Counted from the stretch's first letter, positions 1 through 8,412 are shown. The stretch is DNA of 64,000 nt from Anaerocolumna sp. MB42-C2 (GCF_030913705.1 NZ_CP133190.1:5667501-5731500); one strand, 5' to 3'. Program-made: numbers and translations. Notes: generated from the sequence alone by a model not told the origin.

Positions 1-717
1 GGATCTCTTAATTTATTACCGAACAGTTTCAACTGGTCAGCTTATTCAGATGGATGGAAGAGCGCCGGAGGCGTAACTTACACAAGATTTTTCTTAAATA
101 CCTTTATATTAGTTCTTCCAACTACCCTTTTTACCGTTGCATCCAGTGCTCTGGTAGCTTATGGGTTTGCCCGTTTTGAATTTCCGGGAAAGAGACTGCT
201 CTTTGCAGTACTCATTGCAACTTTAATGCTGCCGAATGCGGTTATTATCATACCGCGATACACGATTTTCAGATCCCTTGGAGCATTAGATTCCTACTGG
301 CCATTTTACCTTACAGCCATATTTGCCTGTTATCCTTTTTTTACCTATATGTTAATCCAGTTCTTAAGAGGTCTGCCGAAAGACCTGGATGAATCAGCTT
401 ATATCGATGGCTGCGGTACTTTTAAAACCTTTACGAGCATTTTGCTCCCGTTATTGAAACCGTCTCTTTTTTCAGCCGGATTGTTTCAATTCCTCTGGAC
501 CTATAATGATTACTTTAATTCTTTAATTTATATTAATACGGTAACAAAATATACAGTTTCATTAGCATTACGTCTTTCCCTGGATGCGGAGACTGTGGTA
601 CAATGGAATAAAGTCATGGCAATGGCCTGCGTTGCAGTATTGCCTGTGGTCGTTCTATTCTTCTGCTGTCAGAGATATTTTGTGGATGGAATTGCAACAA
701 CCGGCTTAAAAGGATAG
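1..717 (+). CDS. Sugar ABC transporter permease (CUT1, MalG/UgpE type), 5'-truncated by window edge
   Basis: The reading frame is open from base 1, so the N-terminus lies outside the window; about 238 residues remain. Several hydrophobic membrane segments are visible, and the cytoplasmic EAA loop that docks on the ATPase is present (ESAYIDGCGTFKTF followed by ILLPLLKP). That loop identifies an inner-membrane permease of the MalG family for oligosaccharide import. It stops 57 bases before a GH43 xylosidase, so the substrate is plausibly a xylo- or arabino-oligosaccharide; this is inferred from context only. The partner permease, binding protein and ATPase are not in the window. Confidence 0.88.
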   Translation, partial: GSLNLLPNSFNWSAYSDGWKSAGGVTYTRFFLNTFILVLPTTLFTVASSALVAYGFARFEFPGKRLLFAVLIATLMLPNAVIIIPRYTIFRSLGALDSYWPFYLTAIFACYPFFTYMLIQFLRGLPKDLDESAYIDGCGTFKTFTSILLPLLKPSLFSAGLFQFLWTYNDYFNSLIYINTVTKYTVSLALRLSLDAETVVQWNKVMAMACVAVLPVVVLFFCCQRYFVDGIATTGLKG

Positions 718-741
718 AAAAATCTTATATTTATTAGAAAT

Positions 742-768
742 GCCGCCTTAAGGCGGCGGATTGGGAGG
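742..768 (+). promoter_or_regulatory. GC-rich hairpin directly upstream of Shine-Dalgarno of the GH43 gene
   Basis: GCCGCCTTAAGGCGGC (742-757) is a perfect 16-base palindrome. It is followed after five bases by a GGGAGG ribosome site and the start codon at 775. The same layout, a GC hairpin, five bases, then GAGAGG, recurs before the second atpE (10100) and before the isomerase at 40332. A role in protecting the 5' end of a processed mRNA or in tuning translation is inference. Confidence 0.55.
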
Positions 769-774
769 AAAATT

Positions 775-2358
775 ATGGCTTATGCAACAAATCCAATTTT
801 AACAGGATTTAACCCTGACCCCTCCATTCTCAGGGTAGATGGTGATTATTACATAGCAACATCTACATTTGAATGGTTTCCCGGAGTACAGATTCATCAT
901 TCCACCGATTTAATTCATTGGGAATTAATCTGTCATCCCCTAAATAGGCTTTCCCAGTTAAATATGTTAGGAAATCAAAGTTCCTGCGGAATCTGGGCAC
1001 CCTGCCTTACTTATGATAATGGTACTTATTATCTTATCTATACGGATGTAAAATCATTCTTAGGTATGTTTAAAGATACCCACAATTATCTGGTTACGGC
1101 GAAAGACATCAAAGGTCCCTGGTCTGAACCGGTTTACTTAAATTCAAGTGGATTTGATCCATCTCTTTTTCATGATGAAAACGGTAAAAAATATCTTGTT
1201 AATATGATAATGGATCACAGACGCTGGAAATCCAAATTCGGAGGAATCGTAATACAGGAGTATTCTATAGAGAAGCAGTGTTTAATCGGAGAATCGAAGA
1301 TTATCTTTAAAGGAACTCCCATCGGGTGTACGGAAGGACCTCATATCTATAAACATGATGGCTATTATTATTTGATGACAGCTGAGGGCGGTACGGAATA
1401 TGCACATGCCGTTACCATGGCAAGAAGTGAGAACCTGTTAGGTCCCTATGAAGTGGATCCCTGTAATCCGGTTATTACCGCTTTGCATCACCCGGAGCAG
1501 CCGATACAAAAAGCCGGCCATGCAAGTATTACCGAAGGAAATAACGGTAAATGGTATATGGTACATCTTTGCGGCAGACCTGTCGGAGAAAATCGTATGT
1601 GCATTTTGGGACGAGAAACGGCTTTAGAAGAAGTAGTGTGGAAAGACGGCTGGTTAAGGTTGGCAAACGGTGGAAATTCGCCCTGCGAAACGGTGGAAAT
1701 TGCCGGTGTTACGGCAGATTCAACTGTACTTAAGAAATATTTGATGGAGGACTTTGATAAAGATTCCTGGAGTATTCATTTACAGACTTTAAGAGTACCA
1801 TTGGAAGAAAGAGGATCATTAACAGAGCGACCCGGATATCTGCGTTTATATGGACGTGAATCCTTTACTTCCTGTTTTCATCAGTCACTTTTGGCCCACA
1901 GACAACAGGCTTTTTATTGTGAAGTAACTACAAAAGTAGATTTTACTCCGGTTAATTTCCAGCAGATGGCAGGGCTTGTATATTATTATGATTCCTTAAG
2001 TTATTATTATCTGTATATTACAGAAGATGAAACAGAGGGAAAGGTATTAAGCATAATATCCAATATTCTCGGCAACGGAAGACAACCTATTGGCGTAGGA
2101 GTACATTTACCGGCTTTAGGAGAAGTTTATCTAAGGCTGACAACCGAGAAAGAAAAAGCTCATTTTTCTTATTCCCTGGATAATAAAACTTTTATTCAGA
2201 TCGGAGAAACTCTGGAGGCAACCGTTCTTTCCGATGATTATTATGCGCCTACAGGTCATATTATGTTCACCGGCGCCTTTATTGGCATCTGCTGTCAGGA
2301 TCTATCCGGGCAGGGTATTTTTGCTGATTTTGATTATTTTGAATATAAAGAAATTTGA
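775..2358 (+). CDS. Glycoside hydrolase family 43 beta-xylosidase / arabinofuranosidase
   Basis: This 527-residue protein has no signal peptide and is probably cytoplasmic. The N-terminal five-bladed propeller has the GH43 triad: Asp15 in GFNPDPS (general base), Asp128 in SGFDPS (pKa modulator) and Glu187 in CTEGPH (general acid). After about residue 330 comes a C-terminal beta-sandwich of the type fused to GH43 xylosidases (YYYDSLSYYYLYIT and the FxYF end). Length matches XynB-type exo-1,4-beta-xylosidases. It would split imported xylo-oligosaccharides to xylose, which fits the preceding sugar permease and the following transketolase genes. Xylosidase versus arabinofuranosidase activity cannot be told from sequence alone. 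Confidence 0.88.
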   Translation: MAYATNPILTGFNPDPSILRVDGDYYIATSTFEWFPGVQIHHSTDLIHWELICHPLNRLSQLNMLGNQSSCGIWAPCLTYDNGTYYLIYTDVKSFLGMFKDTHNYLVTAKDIKGPWSEPVYLNSSGFDPSLFHDENGKKYLVNMIMDHRRWKSKFGGIVIQEYSIEKQCLIGESKIIFKGTPIGCTEGPHIYKHDGYYYLMTAEGGTEYAHAVTMARSENLLGPYEVDPCNPVITALHHPEQPIQKAGHASITEGNNGKWYMVHLCGRPVGENRMCILGRETALEEVVWKDGWLRLANGGNSPCETVEIAGVTADSTVLKKYLMEDFDKDSWSIHLQTLRVPLEERGSLTERPGYLRLYGRESFTSCFHQSLLAHRQQAFYCEVTTKVDFTPVNFQQMAGLVYYYDSLSYYYLYITEDETEGKVLSIISNILGNGRQPIGVGVHLPALGEVYLRLTTEKEKAHFSYSLDNKTFIQIGETLEATVLSDDYYAPTGHIMFTGAFIGICCQDLSGQGIFADFDYFEYKEI

Positions 2359-2416
2359 AAGAAATAGAAACGTTTTTTTATTCGGTTCACAAATTTTATT
2401 TTCAACATAAAATCAA

Positions 2417-2502
2417 TTGACAGAATGGAATATAAGTGTAATAATATAATAAAAGAGAACTTGTAAGACAGCTTACATCTAACAGGATAGTTTGTAAGCT
2501 GC
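2417..2502 (+). promoter_or_regulatory. Promoter region and TGTAAG operator-like repeats upstream of the GntR gene
   Basis: A TTGACA box (2417-2422) is followed by AT-rich -10 candidates around 2442-2450; spacing is longer than ideal for the best TATAAT (2445-2450). Downstream are three TGTAAG half-sites in alternating orientation: TGTAAG (2462-2467), CTTACA (2472-2477), TGTAAG (2493-2498). Of these, CAGCTTACA (2469-2477) and TGTAAGCTG (2493-2501) form a perfect 9-bp inverted repeat. Autoregulation by the GntR protein encoded just downstream is the simplest reading. The repeat could instead be a leader hairpin. Confidence 0.5.
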
Positions 2503-2527
2503 TGTTTCAAAATTTGCGGAGGAATTC

Positions 2528-3208
2528 ATGGTTATAAAACCAATTAATAAAGTAAATGTAAGCGAACAGGTATTTAGTCAGCTAAAGAAAGCCATTGTAG
2601 AGGGCGTGTGGAAACCTGGTGATAAAATCCCATCTGAAAATGAGCTTGCATCCAGTTTTGGAGTAAGCCGAATGACAGTAAGACAGTCATTGCAGAAATT
2701 AATCGCGCTTGGATTAATTGAAACCAAATTGGGAGACGGCTCCTATGTCAGAGTTTTAGAGGCAGGTGATTCTTTAAATGCCTTGATGCCGGCCATGTAT
2801 TTAAATAAAGATTCTTTTCTTGATGTGATTGAATTCAGAGAGATGATTGAAACGGAATCGGCGGGGTTGGCTGCTATACGATCTACCGGGCAACAGCTTA
2901 CGGAATTAAAAGATATCTACAAAAGAATGCTGTCCAATAAAAATAATATTAAAATATTCGCTTTGGATGATCTTGCTTTTCATTGCAAGATTGGTGAAAT
3001 GACCGGCAATGAACTGATTATTAAAACATATGCCCTTCTGGATGACATTTTAGAAGCAGCCATGTATGACGGTATTACCAAAATGGGTACGGAGTACGCG
3101 GAACAATATCACCAGTTGTTAATTGACAGTATAGAGGCACATGATGAATTAAAAGCCAGAGAATACATGAAAAAACATCTGATGAATAACCGTGAGTATT
3201 ACAAATAA
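2528..3208 (+). CDS. GntR family transcriptional regulator (FadR subfamily)
   Basis: This is a 226-residue protein with good SD spacing (GCGGAGGAATTCATG). Residues about 12-75 form the GntR winged helix (KPGDKIPSENELASSFGVSR then TVRQSLQKL). Residues about 95-220 form an all-helical FCD ligand domain typical of FadR/VanR-type members, which usually sense organic acids or sugar acids. It lies between the xylosidase and the transketolase operon and has its own repeat-rich upstream region, so it probably controls itself and one or both flanks. The ligand is unknown. Confidence 0.88.
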   Translation: MVIKPINKVNVSEQVFSQLKKAIVEGVWKPGDKIPSENELASSFGVSRMTVRQSLQKLIALGLIETKLGDGSYVRVLEAGDSLNALMPAMYLNKDSFLDVIEFREMIETESAGLAAIRSTGQQLTELKDIYKRMLSNKNNIKIFALDDLAFHCKIGEMTGNELIIKTYALLDDILEAAMYDGITKMGTEYAEQYHQLLIDSIEAHDELKAREYMKKHLMNNREYYK

Positions 3209-3346
3209 AAAGGTTATTCATTTAGATAAAAGGAATATATATAAATCGTAGGATATATTTTTTATATCAACCTGTTAGACAAGTAACAGCAAACAACATA
3301 CAAAAAATAAAAAGCAATATTTTTATTAACATAAAGGAGGATAAAA

Positions 3347-4171
3347 ATGAAGTATAGTAAAGAGTTGATTGATGATTTGAGCCAAAAGGCGAAAAAACTA
3401 AGAAAGGATGTTGTAATCAGTATTGGAGTCGGGGTTGCAGGCCACATAGGAGGCTCGAATTCCTCCGCTGATATTGTAGCTGCATTGTACTTCCACAAAA
3501 TGAAACATGACCCGAAAAATCCTAAGAAACCGGACAGAGACCGCTTTTTATTAAGCAAAGGGCATGTTGCTATCTTACAGTATGCAGCCTTAGCGGAATC
3601 CGGTTATTTCCCTGTTGATGATCTAAAGAAGACCAAAGAAATCGGTTTCTATCTGCAGGGTCATCCGGATGTTTTAAAAACTCCGGGTATTGAAGCAGGA
3701 ACCGGATCACTGGGCCAGGGCCTGTCTATTGGACTTGGTATGGCTCTCGGTATGAAACTGGATCAAATTGATAGAAAAGTATATGTACTTGTAGGTGACG
3801 GTGAAAGTGCGGAGGGCCAGATTTGGGAAGCAGCTATGGCTGCCAGTGCATTTAAAGCGGATAACCTGGTTGCAATTGTTGATAATAACGGCTTACAGGC
3901 AAACGGCAAAATTACAGATCGTTTTGACAGTTATCCGCTTATTCCCAAGTGGGAAAGTTTTGGCTGGAATGTAATTGAAATAAACGGTCATAACATGGAG
4001 GAAATTCTTACTGCATTAGACGAGGCCGATATGGTTAAAGGAAAACCGACTGTCATAATAGCACATACCGTTAAAGGTAAGGGTGTCAGCTTTGCTGAAA
4101 ATGTAGTAGGTTTCCATAATGGTATGCTGACGGAAGAAAATTATGCACAAGCATTAAAAGAATTGTCATAA
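3347..4171 (+). CDS. Transketolase, N-terminal (TPP-binding) subunit
   Basis: This 274-residue protein corresponds to the first third of a full transketolase. It has an AAAGGAGG ribosome site and the thiamine-diphosphate motif starting GDGESAEGQ (about 150) and ending DNN (about 179-181), plus SKGH and GSLGQG signatures. In many Firmicutes and archaea transketolase is split into N and C polypeptides that assemble into one enzyme moving two-carbon ketol units in the pentose phosphate pathway. Its partner follows at 4331, but the two are separated by a structured spacer instead of being tightly coupled. Confidence 0.93.
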   Translation: MKYSKELIDDLSQKAKKLRKDVVISIGVGVAGHIGGSNSSADIVAALYFHKMKHDPKNPKKPDRDRFLLSKGHVAILQYAALAESGYFPVDDLKKTKEIGFYLQGHPDVLKTPGIEAGTGSLGQGLSIGLGMALGMKLDQIDRKVYVLVGDGESAEGQIWEAAMAASAFKADNLVAIVDNNGLQANGKITDRFDSYPLIPKWESFGWNVIEINGHNMEEILTALDEADMVKGKPTVIIAHTVKGKGVSFAENVVGFHNGMLTEENYAQALKELS

Positions 4172-4200
4172 GCAGTATTTATGCGGTATCAGATCAGGAT

Positions 4201-4306
4201 GGTTGAAAGAAAATATATGATAAAGAAAGGATGCCACAAGTACTTCTTTCAACCTGCGAAACTTGTTTCGCATTTTTATAAGTGGCAGTAACCCCTCTGC
4301 CAGCAG
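4201..4306 (+). promoter_or_regulatory. Candidate structured cis-regulatory RNA (copy 1) between transketolase halves
   Basis: Stem 1 pairs GGTTGAAAGAA (4201-4211) with TTCTTTCAACC (4244-4254). Its loop carries the segment ATAAAGAAAGGATGCCACA, shared exactly with copy 2 at 5278-5424. Loop bases GCCAC (4233-4237) can pair with GTGGC (4282-4286), making a pseudoknot across a second hairpin (TGCGAAA 4255-4261 with TTTCGCA 4266-4272). The same GGCAG (4284-4288) can instead pair with CTGCC (4297-4301), just before the tktC start. I do not recognise it as a named riboswitch; a regulatory role is inference. Confidence 0.6.
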
Positions 4307-4330
4307 ATGGGTTATGCAATGGGTGTAAAA

Positions 4331-5260
4331 ATGGCATATACAAATCAAAGAATGGCATATGGTAACACATTAGTTGAATTAGGTAAAGAGGATAAGAGAA
4401 TCGTTGTTCTGGATGCGGATCTTGGAGGCTCAACTATGGGTAAATTATTCGAGACAGCTTATCCGGAAAGACATTTTGAAATGGGTATAGCAGAAGCAAA
4501 TATGACTTCTGTCGCAGCAGGTCTGGCCCAGACCGGTAAAATACCTTTTACCAATTCCTTTGCAGTATTTGCAGGAGGTCGTGCATATGATCAGATAAGG
4601 CAGACCATAGCAATCGGTAAATTAAATGTTAAAATCTGCGGGTCTTCTTCCGGTATGTCTGATTTCGGTGATGGTGCTACGCATCAGGCGATAGAAGACA
4701 TGGCAATTATGAGAGCAATCCCTAATATGACCGTTATCTGTCCGGCGGATGCAAATGAAACAATACAGGCAGTAAAAGCTATGGTGGAACTGGATGGTCC
4801 CTGCTATCTCAGATTAAACCGTAACGATTATGAAAATGTTACCCCGGAAGATAAACCATTTGTAATAGGAATGCCAAGCGTATTAAAAGAAGGCAGTGAC
4901 ATCGTGGTCTTTGCAACCGGTATTATGGTCTGTAAAGCGCTGGAGGCGGCGGAAGAATTAAAGGACAAAGTTTCTGTAAAAGTGGTTAATGTCAGTACCA
5001 TTAAGCCAATGAATAAAGAAGCTGTCATTAAACTGGTTGAAGGCTGTAAAGCAGTTGTTACCGTAGAGGAGCACAATATTGTCGGTGGTCTTGGCAGCGC
5101 TGTTTCGGAAGTACTATGCAAAGAATGTAAACCAATAGAGTATGTAGGTGTGGAAGATACTTTTGGTGGCAGCGGCCATAATTATAATGATGTTCTGGAA
5201 TATTACGGGCTGACCAAAGAGCATATTATGGAAGCCATACTTAAAATGGCAGAAAATTAA
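4331..5260 (+). CDS. Transketolase, C-terminal subunit
   Basis: This 309-residue partner of the N-terminal subunit has the pyrimidine-binding domain (LVELGKEDKRIVVLDADLGG, then FEMGIAEANM with the catalytic Glu) and the C-terminal transketolase domain. The ATG at 4331 (MAYTNQRMAYG) fits family N-termini best. In-frame ATGs at 4307 and 4319 are possible, but none of the three has a clear Shine-Dalgarno sequence, which is unusual here. The structured RNA candidate ends just before 4307, so initiation may be governed by that structure. Confidence 0.92.
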   Translation: MAYTNQRMAYGNTLVELGKEDKRIVVLDADLGGSTMGKLFETAYPERHFEMGIAEANMTSVAAGLAQTGKIPFTNSFAVFAGGRAYDQIRQTIAIGKLNVKICGSSSGMSDFGDGATHQAIEDMAIMRAIPNMTVICPADANETIQAVKAMVELDGPCYLRLNRNDYENVTPEDKPFVIGMPSVLKEGSDIVVFATGIMVCKALEAAEELKDKVSVKVVNVSTIKPMNKEAVIKLVEGCKAVVTVEEHNIVGGLGSAVSEVLCKECKPIEYVGVEDTFGGSGHNYNDVLEYYGLTKEHIMEAILKMAEN

Positions 5261-5277
5261 TACATATCAATAAAACA

Positions 5278-5424
5278 GGCTGAAGGAAAATAAAATAAAG
5301 AAAGGATGCCACATTTGAACTCTTACAGCCTTAAAAAAGGATTATCTTTAGTATGTGGCGGTGGAGCTGAGAAAATAAATAGTTACTGTTCACCCCCCTG
5401 CCAAAAGCAGCAGTGTTGTGAACA
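5278..5424 (+). promoter_or_regulatory. Candidate structured cis-regulatory RNA (copy 2) upstream of the hydroxyacid dehydrogenase gene
   Basis: Same architecture as 4201-4306: stem GGCTGAAGG (5278-5286) with TCTTACAGCC (5321-5330), and the identical 19-base loop segment. GCCACA (5308-5313) can pair with TGTGGC (5354-5359) as a pseudoknot, and GGCGG (5357-5361) can alternatively pair with CTGCC (5398-5402). The third base pair of stem 1 changes from T-A in copy 1 to C-G here, a compensatory change. An extra stem TGTTCAC (5387-5393) with GTGAACA (5418-5424) encloses the CTGCC hairpin. The next gene starts about 100 bases downstream. Confidence 0.6.
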
Positions 5425-5525
5425 ATAACAATAAATACTATTTGCCTGGGAAAGAATAATAATTTTAATGTTGCACTCAGGTTAAGAAGTTAATTTATTC
5501 CAACAGATCCATAGGGATAGAATAA

Positions 5526-6410
5526 ATGAAATTAGGATTTATCGGATTAGGAATTATGGGCAAACCCATGGTTAAGAATCTATTAAAGGCTGGATATGAA
5601 GTAGTTGCTTATGATGTGATAAAAGAAAATCTTGATGATGTAACTGCAGCAGGGGCAATACCTGCGGCTTCCTCAAAAGCAGTAGCAGAGGAATGTAATA
5701 TAATTATCACCATGCTGCCTAACAGTCCTCATGTAAAAACGGTAGTCATGGGAGAAAATGGTATTTTGGAAGGAGCAAAGGAGAATACCATACTTGTTGA
5801 TATGAGTTCTATTGCTCCTCTGGCATCGCAGGAAATAAGCAAAGCATGTGCCGAAAAAGGGGTTATAATGATAGATGCTCCGGTGTCCGGCGGAGAGCCA
5901 AAGGCAATCGACGGAACGTTATCCATCATGGCAGGCGGTGATAAAGCAGTATTTGATGAAGTCTATGATATTTTGATGGTAATGGGTGCAAGCGCTGTTC
6001 ATTGCGGAGATATCGGTGCCGGCAATACAACCAAACTAGCCAATCAGGTAATCGTTGCTTTAAATATTGCTGCTGTTTCCGAAGCATTTATGCTTAGTAC
6101 AAAAGCGGGAGTGGATCCGATAAAAGTATTTGATGCAATTAAAGGCGGGCTTGCAGGTTCTACTGTTATGAATGCTAAAGTTCCGATGATTACCGACGGG
6201 AACTTTAAACCGGGATTTAAGATTGATTTACATATTAAAGACTTAAGTAATGCATTGGATACCGGACATGGAGTAGGAGCGCCTCTTCCGTTAACTTCTT
6301 TGGTTATGGAAATGCTCCAGACTTTACATGCTGACGGACATGGACAGGATGACCACAGTGGTATTGCCATGTATTATGAAAAACTGACAGGCACTGAAAT
6401 TCGTAAATAG
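5526..6410 (+). CDS. NAD(P)-dependent 2-hydroxyacid dehydrogenase, tartronate-semialdehyde reductase-like
   Basis: A 294-residue member of the 3-hydroxyisobutyrate/6-phosphogluconate dehydrogenase family. The N-terminal Rossmann motif GFIGLGIMG is at 4-12, the substrate loop DAPVSGGEPKA at 118-127 and the catalytic lysine in GNTTKLANQ (Lys170). These signatures match GarR/GlxR-type 2-hydroxy-3-oxopropionate reductases, which reduce tartronate semialdehyde to D-glycerate. Context with transketolase and an SDR suggests a C3/C4 aldehyde arising from sugar or sugar-acid breakdown, but the real substrate is not determined. The ribosome site (AGGGATAG) is moderate. Confidence 0.85.
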   Translation: MKLGFIGLGIMGKPMVKNLLKAGYEVVAYDVIKENLDDVTAAGAIPAASSKAVAEECNIIITMLPNSPHVKTVVMGENGILEGAKENTILVDMSSIAPLASQEISKACAEKGVIMIDAPVSGGEPKAIDGTLSIMAGGDKAVFDEVYDILMVMGASAVHCGDIGAGNTTKLANQVIVALNIAAVSEAFMLSTKAGVDPIKVFDAIKGGLAGSTVMNAKVPMITDGNFKPGFKIDLHIKDLSNALDTGHGVGAPLPLTSLVMEMLQTLHADGHGQDDHSGIAMYYEKLTGTEIRK

Positions 6411-6419
6411 AATTTCAGC

Positions 6420-6562
6420 TAATTGCGAAACAGAGTTTTTGTATCTATATGCCATGCATTTAATACAATTTCAGAGCTGAATTATGCCCATAGGGCAACT
6501 GAAGCTCTGAAATTCGTATCAATTGTATGGTATATTTGGAAAACTAGATAGTTTCGCAATTA
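6420..6562 (+). repeat. Palindromic intergenic repeat, copy 1 (about 143 bp)
   Basis: The ends are a perfect 12-bp inverted repeat: TAATTGCGAAAC (6420-6431) and GTTTCGCAATTA (6551-6562). The whole unit folds on itself; inner arms containing TTTCAGAGCT and AGCTCTGAAATT surround a tip GCCC-ATA-GGGC. Related copies lie at 18011-18154 and 61776-61894 in the opposite orientation, with an end fragment at 38745. It sits 34 bases before the SDR start. It resembles a MITE or a REP-like structured element; no transposase is nearby. Confidence 0.7.
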
Positions 6563-6596
6563 CCTCAAATAGAAATCACCTAAAAAGGAGACCAAA

Positions 6597-7406
6597 ATGT
6601 CAATTGGATCAAACTTAGAAAAGTTATTTTCTCTAGAAGGGAAAGTTGTATTATTCACCGGTGCAGCCGGCGGTATCGGAAGCGAATTGGCATCGGGACT
6701 GGCAATGGCCGGTGCGACCGTAGCTCTTTGTGATATTGATAAACAGAGATTAGAAGAAGTAAAAACACAGATTGAATCAGAAGGCGGTAAAGCTTCCGCC
6801 CATGTCTTAAACGTAATGGATAAAAATAATATAAAATCCTGCGTAAAAGAGATCGGAATAACTTACGGTCATATCGATGTACTTGTTAACTGCGCCGGAA
6901 TTAACAAAAGAGAAGGTTTTATGGATGTGGAAGAAGATACCTATGACCGGATAATGGCAATTAACTTAAAAGGTGTATTCTTAGTGTCCCAGGAAGTTGC
7001 ACCTTATATGATGAAGCAAAGGAACGGAAGTATTATAAATATCGGCTCCCATAACACTGGTTGGGTATTAGGAGGATGCTCCGTATATGCAGCTACCAAA
7101 AGCGGAATTTATGCGTTTACGAAATCCCAGTCAGTGGAATGGGCAAAGTACAATATCCGCTCAAATTGTATAAGTCCCGGACATATTAAGACACCACTGA
7201 CAACCGTTACCTGGGAACATCCTGAACGCTCCAAGTATCTTTTAGACAGAATAGCAATGAACCGTCCCGGATATCCGGAAGATATTGTAGGTGTGTGTAT
7301 TTTGCTTGCGTCAGATGCTTCTTCCTATATTACCGGATGTGAATACAGAGTAGACGGAGGATGTATCTCAGGTGGTCAGCCTTGGCCTTATGATACAAAA
7401 TATTAA
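6597..7406 (+). CDS. Short-chain dehydrogenase/reductase, gluconate 5-dehydrogenase-like
   Basis: A 269-residue classical SDR preceded by AAAAAGGAGA. It has the cofactor motif TGAAGGIG (21-28), NCAG (98-101) and the catalytic Ser151, Tyr164 and Lys168 (YAATK). The C-terminal region (ITGCEYRVDGG) is typical of 2-deoxygluconate/gluconate dehydrogenases. It is likely a soluble NAD(P)H-dependent polyol or sugar-acid oxidoreductase. It is last in the transketolase cluster and is followed by a terminator, so it probably belongs to that catabolic operon. Substrate unknown. Confidence 0.85.
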   Translation: MSIGSNLEKLFSLEGKVVLFTGAAGGIGSELASGLAMAGATVALCDIDKQRLEEVKTQIESEGGKASAHVLNVMDKNNIKSCVKEIGITYGHIDVLVNCAGINKREGFMDVEEDTYDRIMAINLKGVFLVSQEVAPYMMKQRNGSIINIGSHNTGWVLGGCSVYAATKSGIYAFTKSQSVEWAKYNIRSNCISPGHIKTPLTTVTWEHPERSKYLLDRIAMNRPGYPEDIVGVCILLASDASSYITGCEYRVDGGCISGGQPWPYDTKY

Positions 7407-7446
7407 GATATAACACTATAAATGTTCAACCATTCCATAAACTGTT

Positions 7447-7485
7447 AATGCCCCATGGAGATTACATTGAAATGGGGCATTTGTT
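7447..7485 (+). terminator. Probable terminator after the transketolase/SDR operon
   Basis: AATGCCCCAT (7447-7456) pairs perfectly with ATGGGGCATT (7472-7481), followed by a weak T-rich tail. The rest of the gap to 7745 is AT-rich, with long T and A runs near 7570-7620 and promoter-like AT sequence, but I see no further defined element. Confidence 0.65.
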
Positions 7486-7745
7486 ATGCAATTTGCCAGG
7501 GGTTGTCGGTTTTGCATTAATATACGAATTTTCATCACGATTCTTTAAAACATACATAAATTAATTTTGATTTTATACTTTTTTTATAGTAATTTTTTTA
7601 TACTTTCGGAATGAGAATCATAATAATACTTTTGGAGTATTTATTTTTCAATAACAGTATGGTAAAGTAGGATATTATAAATAAACAGGAAGAATGAAAC
7701 AGTTTGGTTATTGATTTTAAGTAAATAAAAAGCAGGAGGAGTATT

Positions 7746-8126
7746 ATGATAGTGAATGCAATCCATCATATAGCTATTATAGTTTCAGATTATAAAAAAT
7801 CCAGAGAGTTCTATGTGGAGAAACTCGGCTTTGAGATAATCCGGGAAAATTACAGGAAGGAACGGGGGGATTATAAACTTGATTTACGCTTAGGGGATTG
7901 TGAACTGGAAATATTCGGAATGCCAAATCCTCCTAAAAGAGTAAGCCGCCCGGAAGCCTGTGGGCTTAGACATTTGGCATTTCATGTAACGGATATAGAA
8001 CAAACCATTCAGGATTTGAACAAACAGGGAATCTTAACAGAAGAGGTTCGTATCGATGAGTTCACCGGTAAAAAAATGACTTTTTTCTTTGATCCGGATG
8101 GGCTGCCCCTGGAACTGCATGAGTAA
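7746..8126 (+). CDS. VOC (glyoxalase/bleomycin-resistance fold) family protein
   Basis: A compact 126-residue VOC protein preceded by AGGAGG. It begins NAIHHIAIIVSDYKKSREFY and ends FFFDPDGLPLELHE, with an internal GLRHLAFHV segment, so the metal-binding His/Glu positions of the paired beta-alpha-beta-beta-beta modules are present. It resembles the YaeR/GloA2 group of uncharacterised metal-dependent lyases. It probably acts on a small aldehyde or thiol adduct in the cytoplasm; the substrate is unknown. It appears to be a single-gene unit. Confidence 0.85.
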   Translation: MIVNAIHHIAIIVSDYKKSREFYVEKLGFEIIRENYRKERGDYKLDLRLGDCELEIFGMPNPPKRVSRPEACGLRHLAFHVTDIEQTIQDLNKQGILTEEVRIDEFTGKKMTFFFDPDGLPLELHE

Positions 8127-8412
8127 ATAATCTGTAAAAACAATTTGAAAATTAGCTTTTTTGATGTGAATTTATGTGAAAAATATGATTTTTTTATTAG
8201 TCCAATTGGTCGATACATACAATTTTTTACTTATTCTTTACTTCTGACAATGGTTATAATTAAAAAAATGCTAACAGTTGATAGTAAATTCGTCAAAATT
8301 CTATGTTTTTTAACAATTTTAATATTTTTCAAATATTTTTACTAGACAGATTGCCAAGAGAGGTATATTATATGTTTAATTTCGTAATTTGAAGAAACGG
8401 GAGGGATATAAT

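Noticed and set aside
4166..4433. Minus-strand open frames opposite the transketolase spacer
   Set aside because: No ribosome site, composition unlike protein, and they overlap the coding start of tktC; the spacer is better explained as structured RNA.
4201..5424. Known riboswitch classes (T-box, SAM, cobalamin, ZTP, THF, preQ1, guanidine) for the transketolase RNAs
   Set aside because: The conserved boxes I know for these classes are absent; only a generic pseudoknot layout is shared. A database search could still overturn this.
3347..7406. Sulfoquinovose transketolase pathway
   Set aside because: No sugar-sulfonate isomerase or sulfonate exporter is present, and the hydroxyacid dehydrogenase has the SGG loop of carboxylate substrates.
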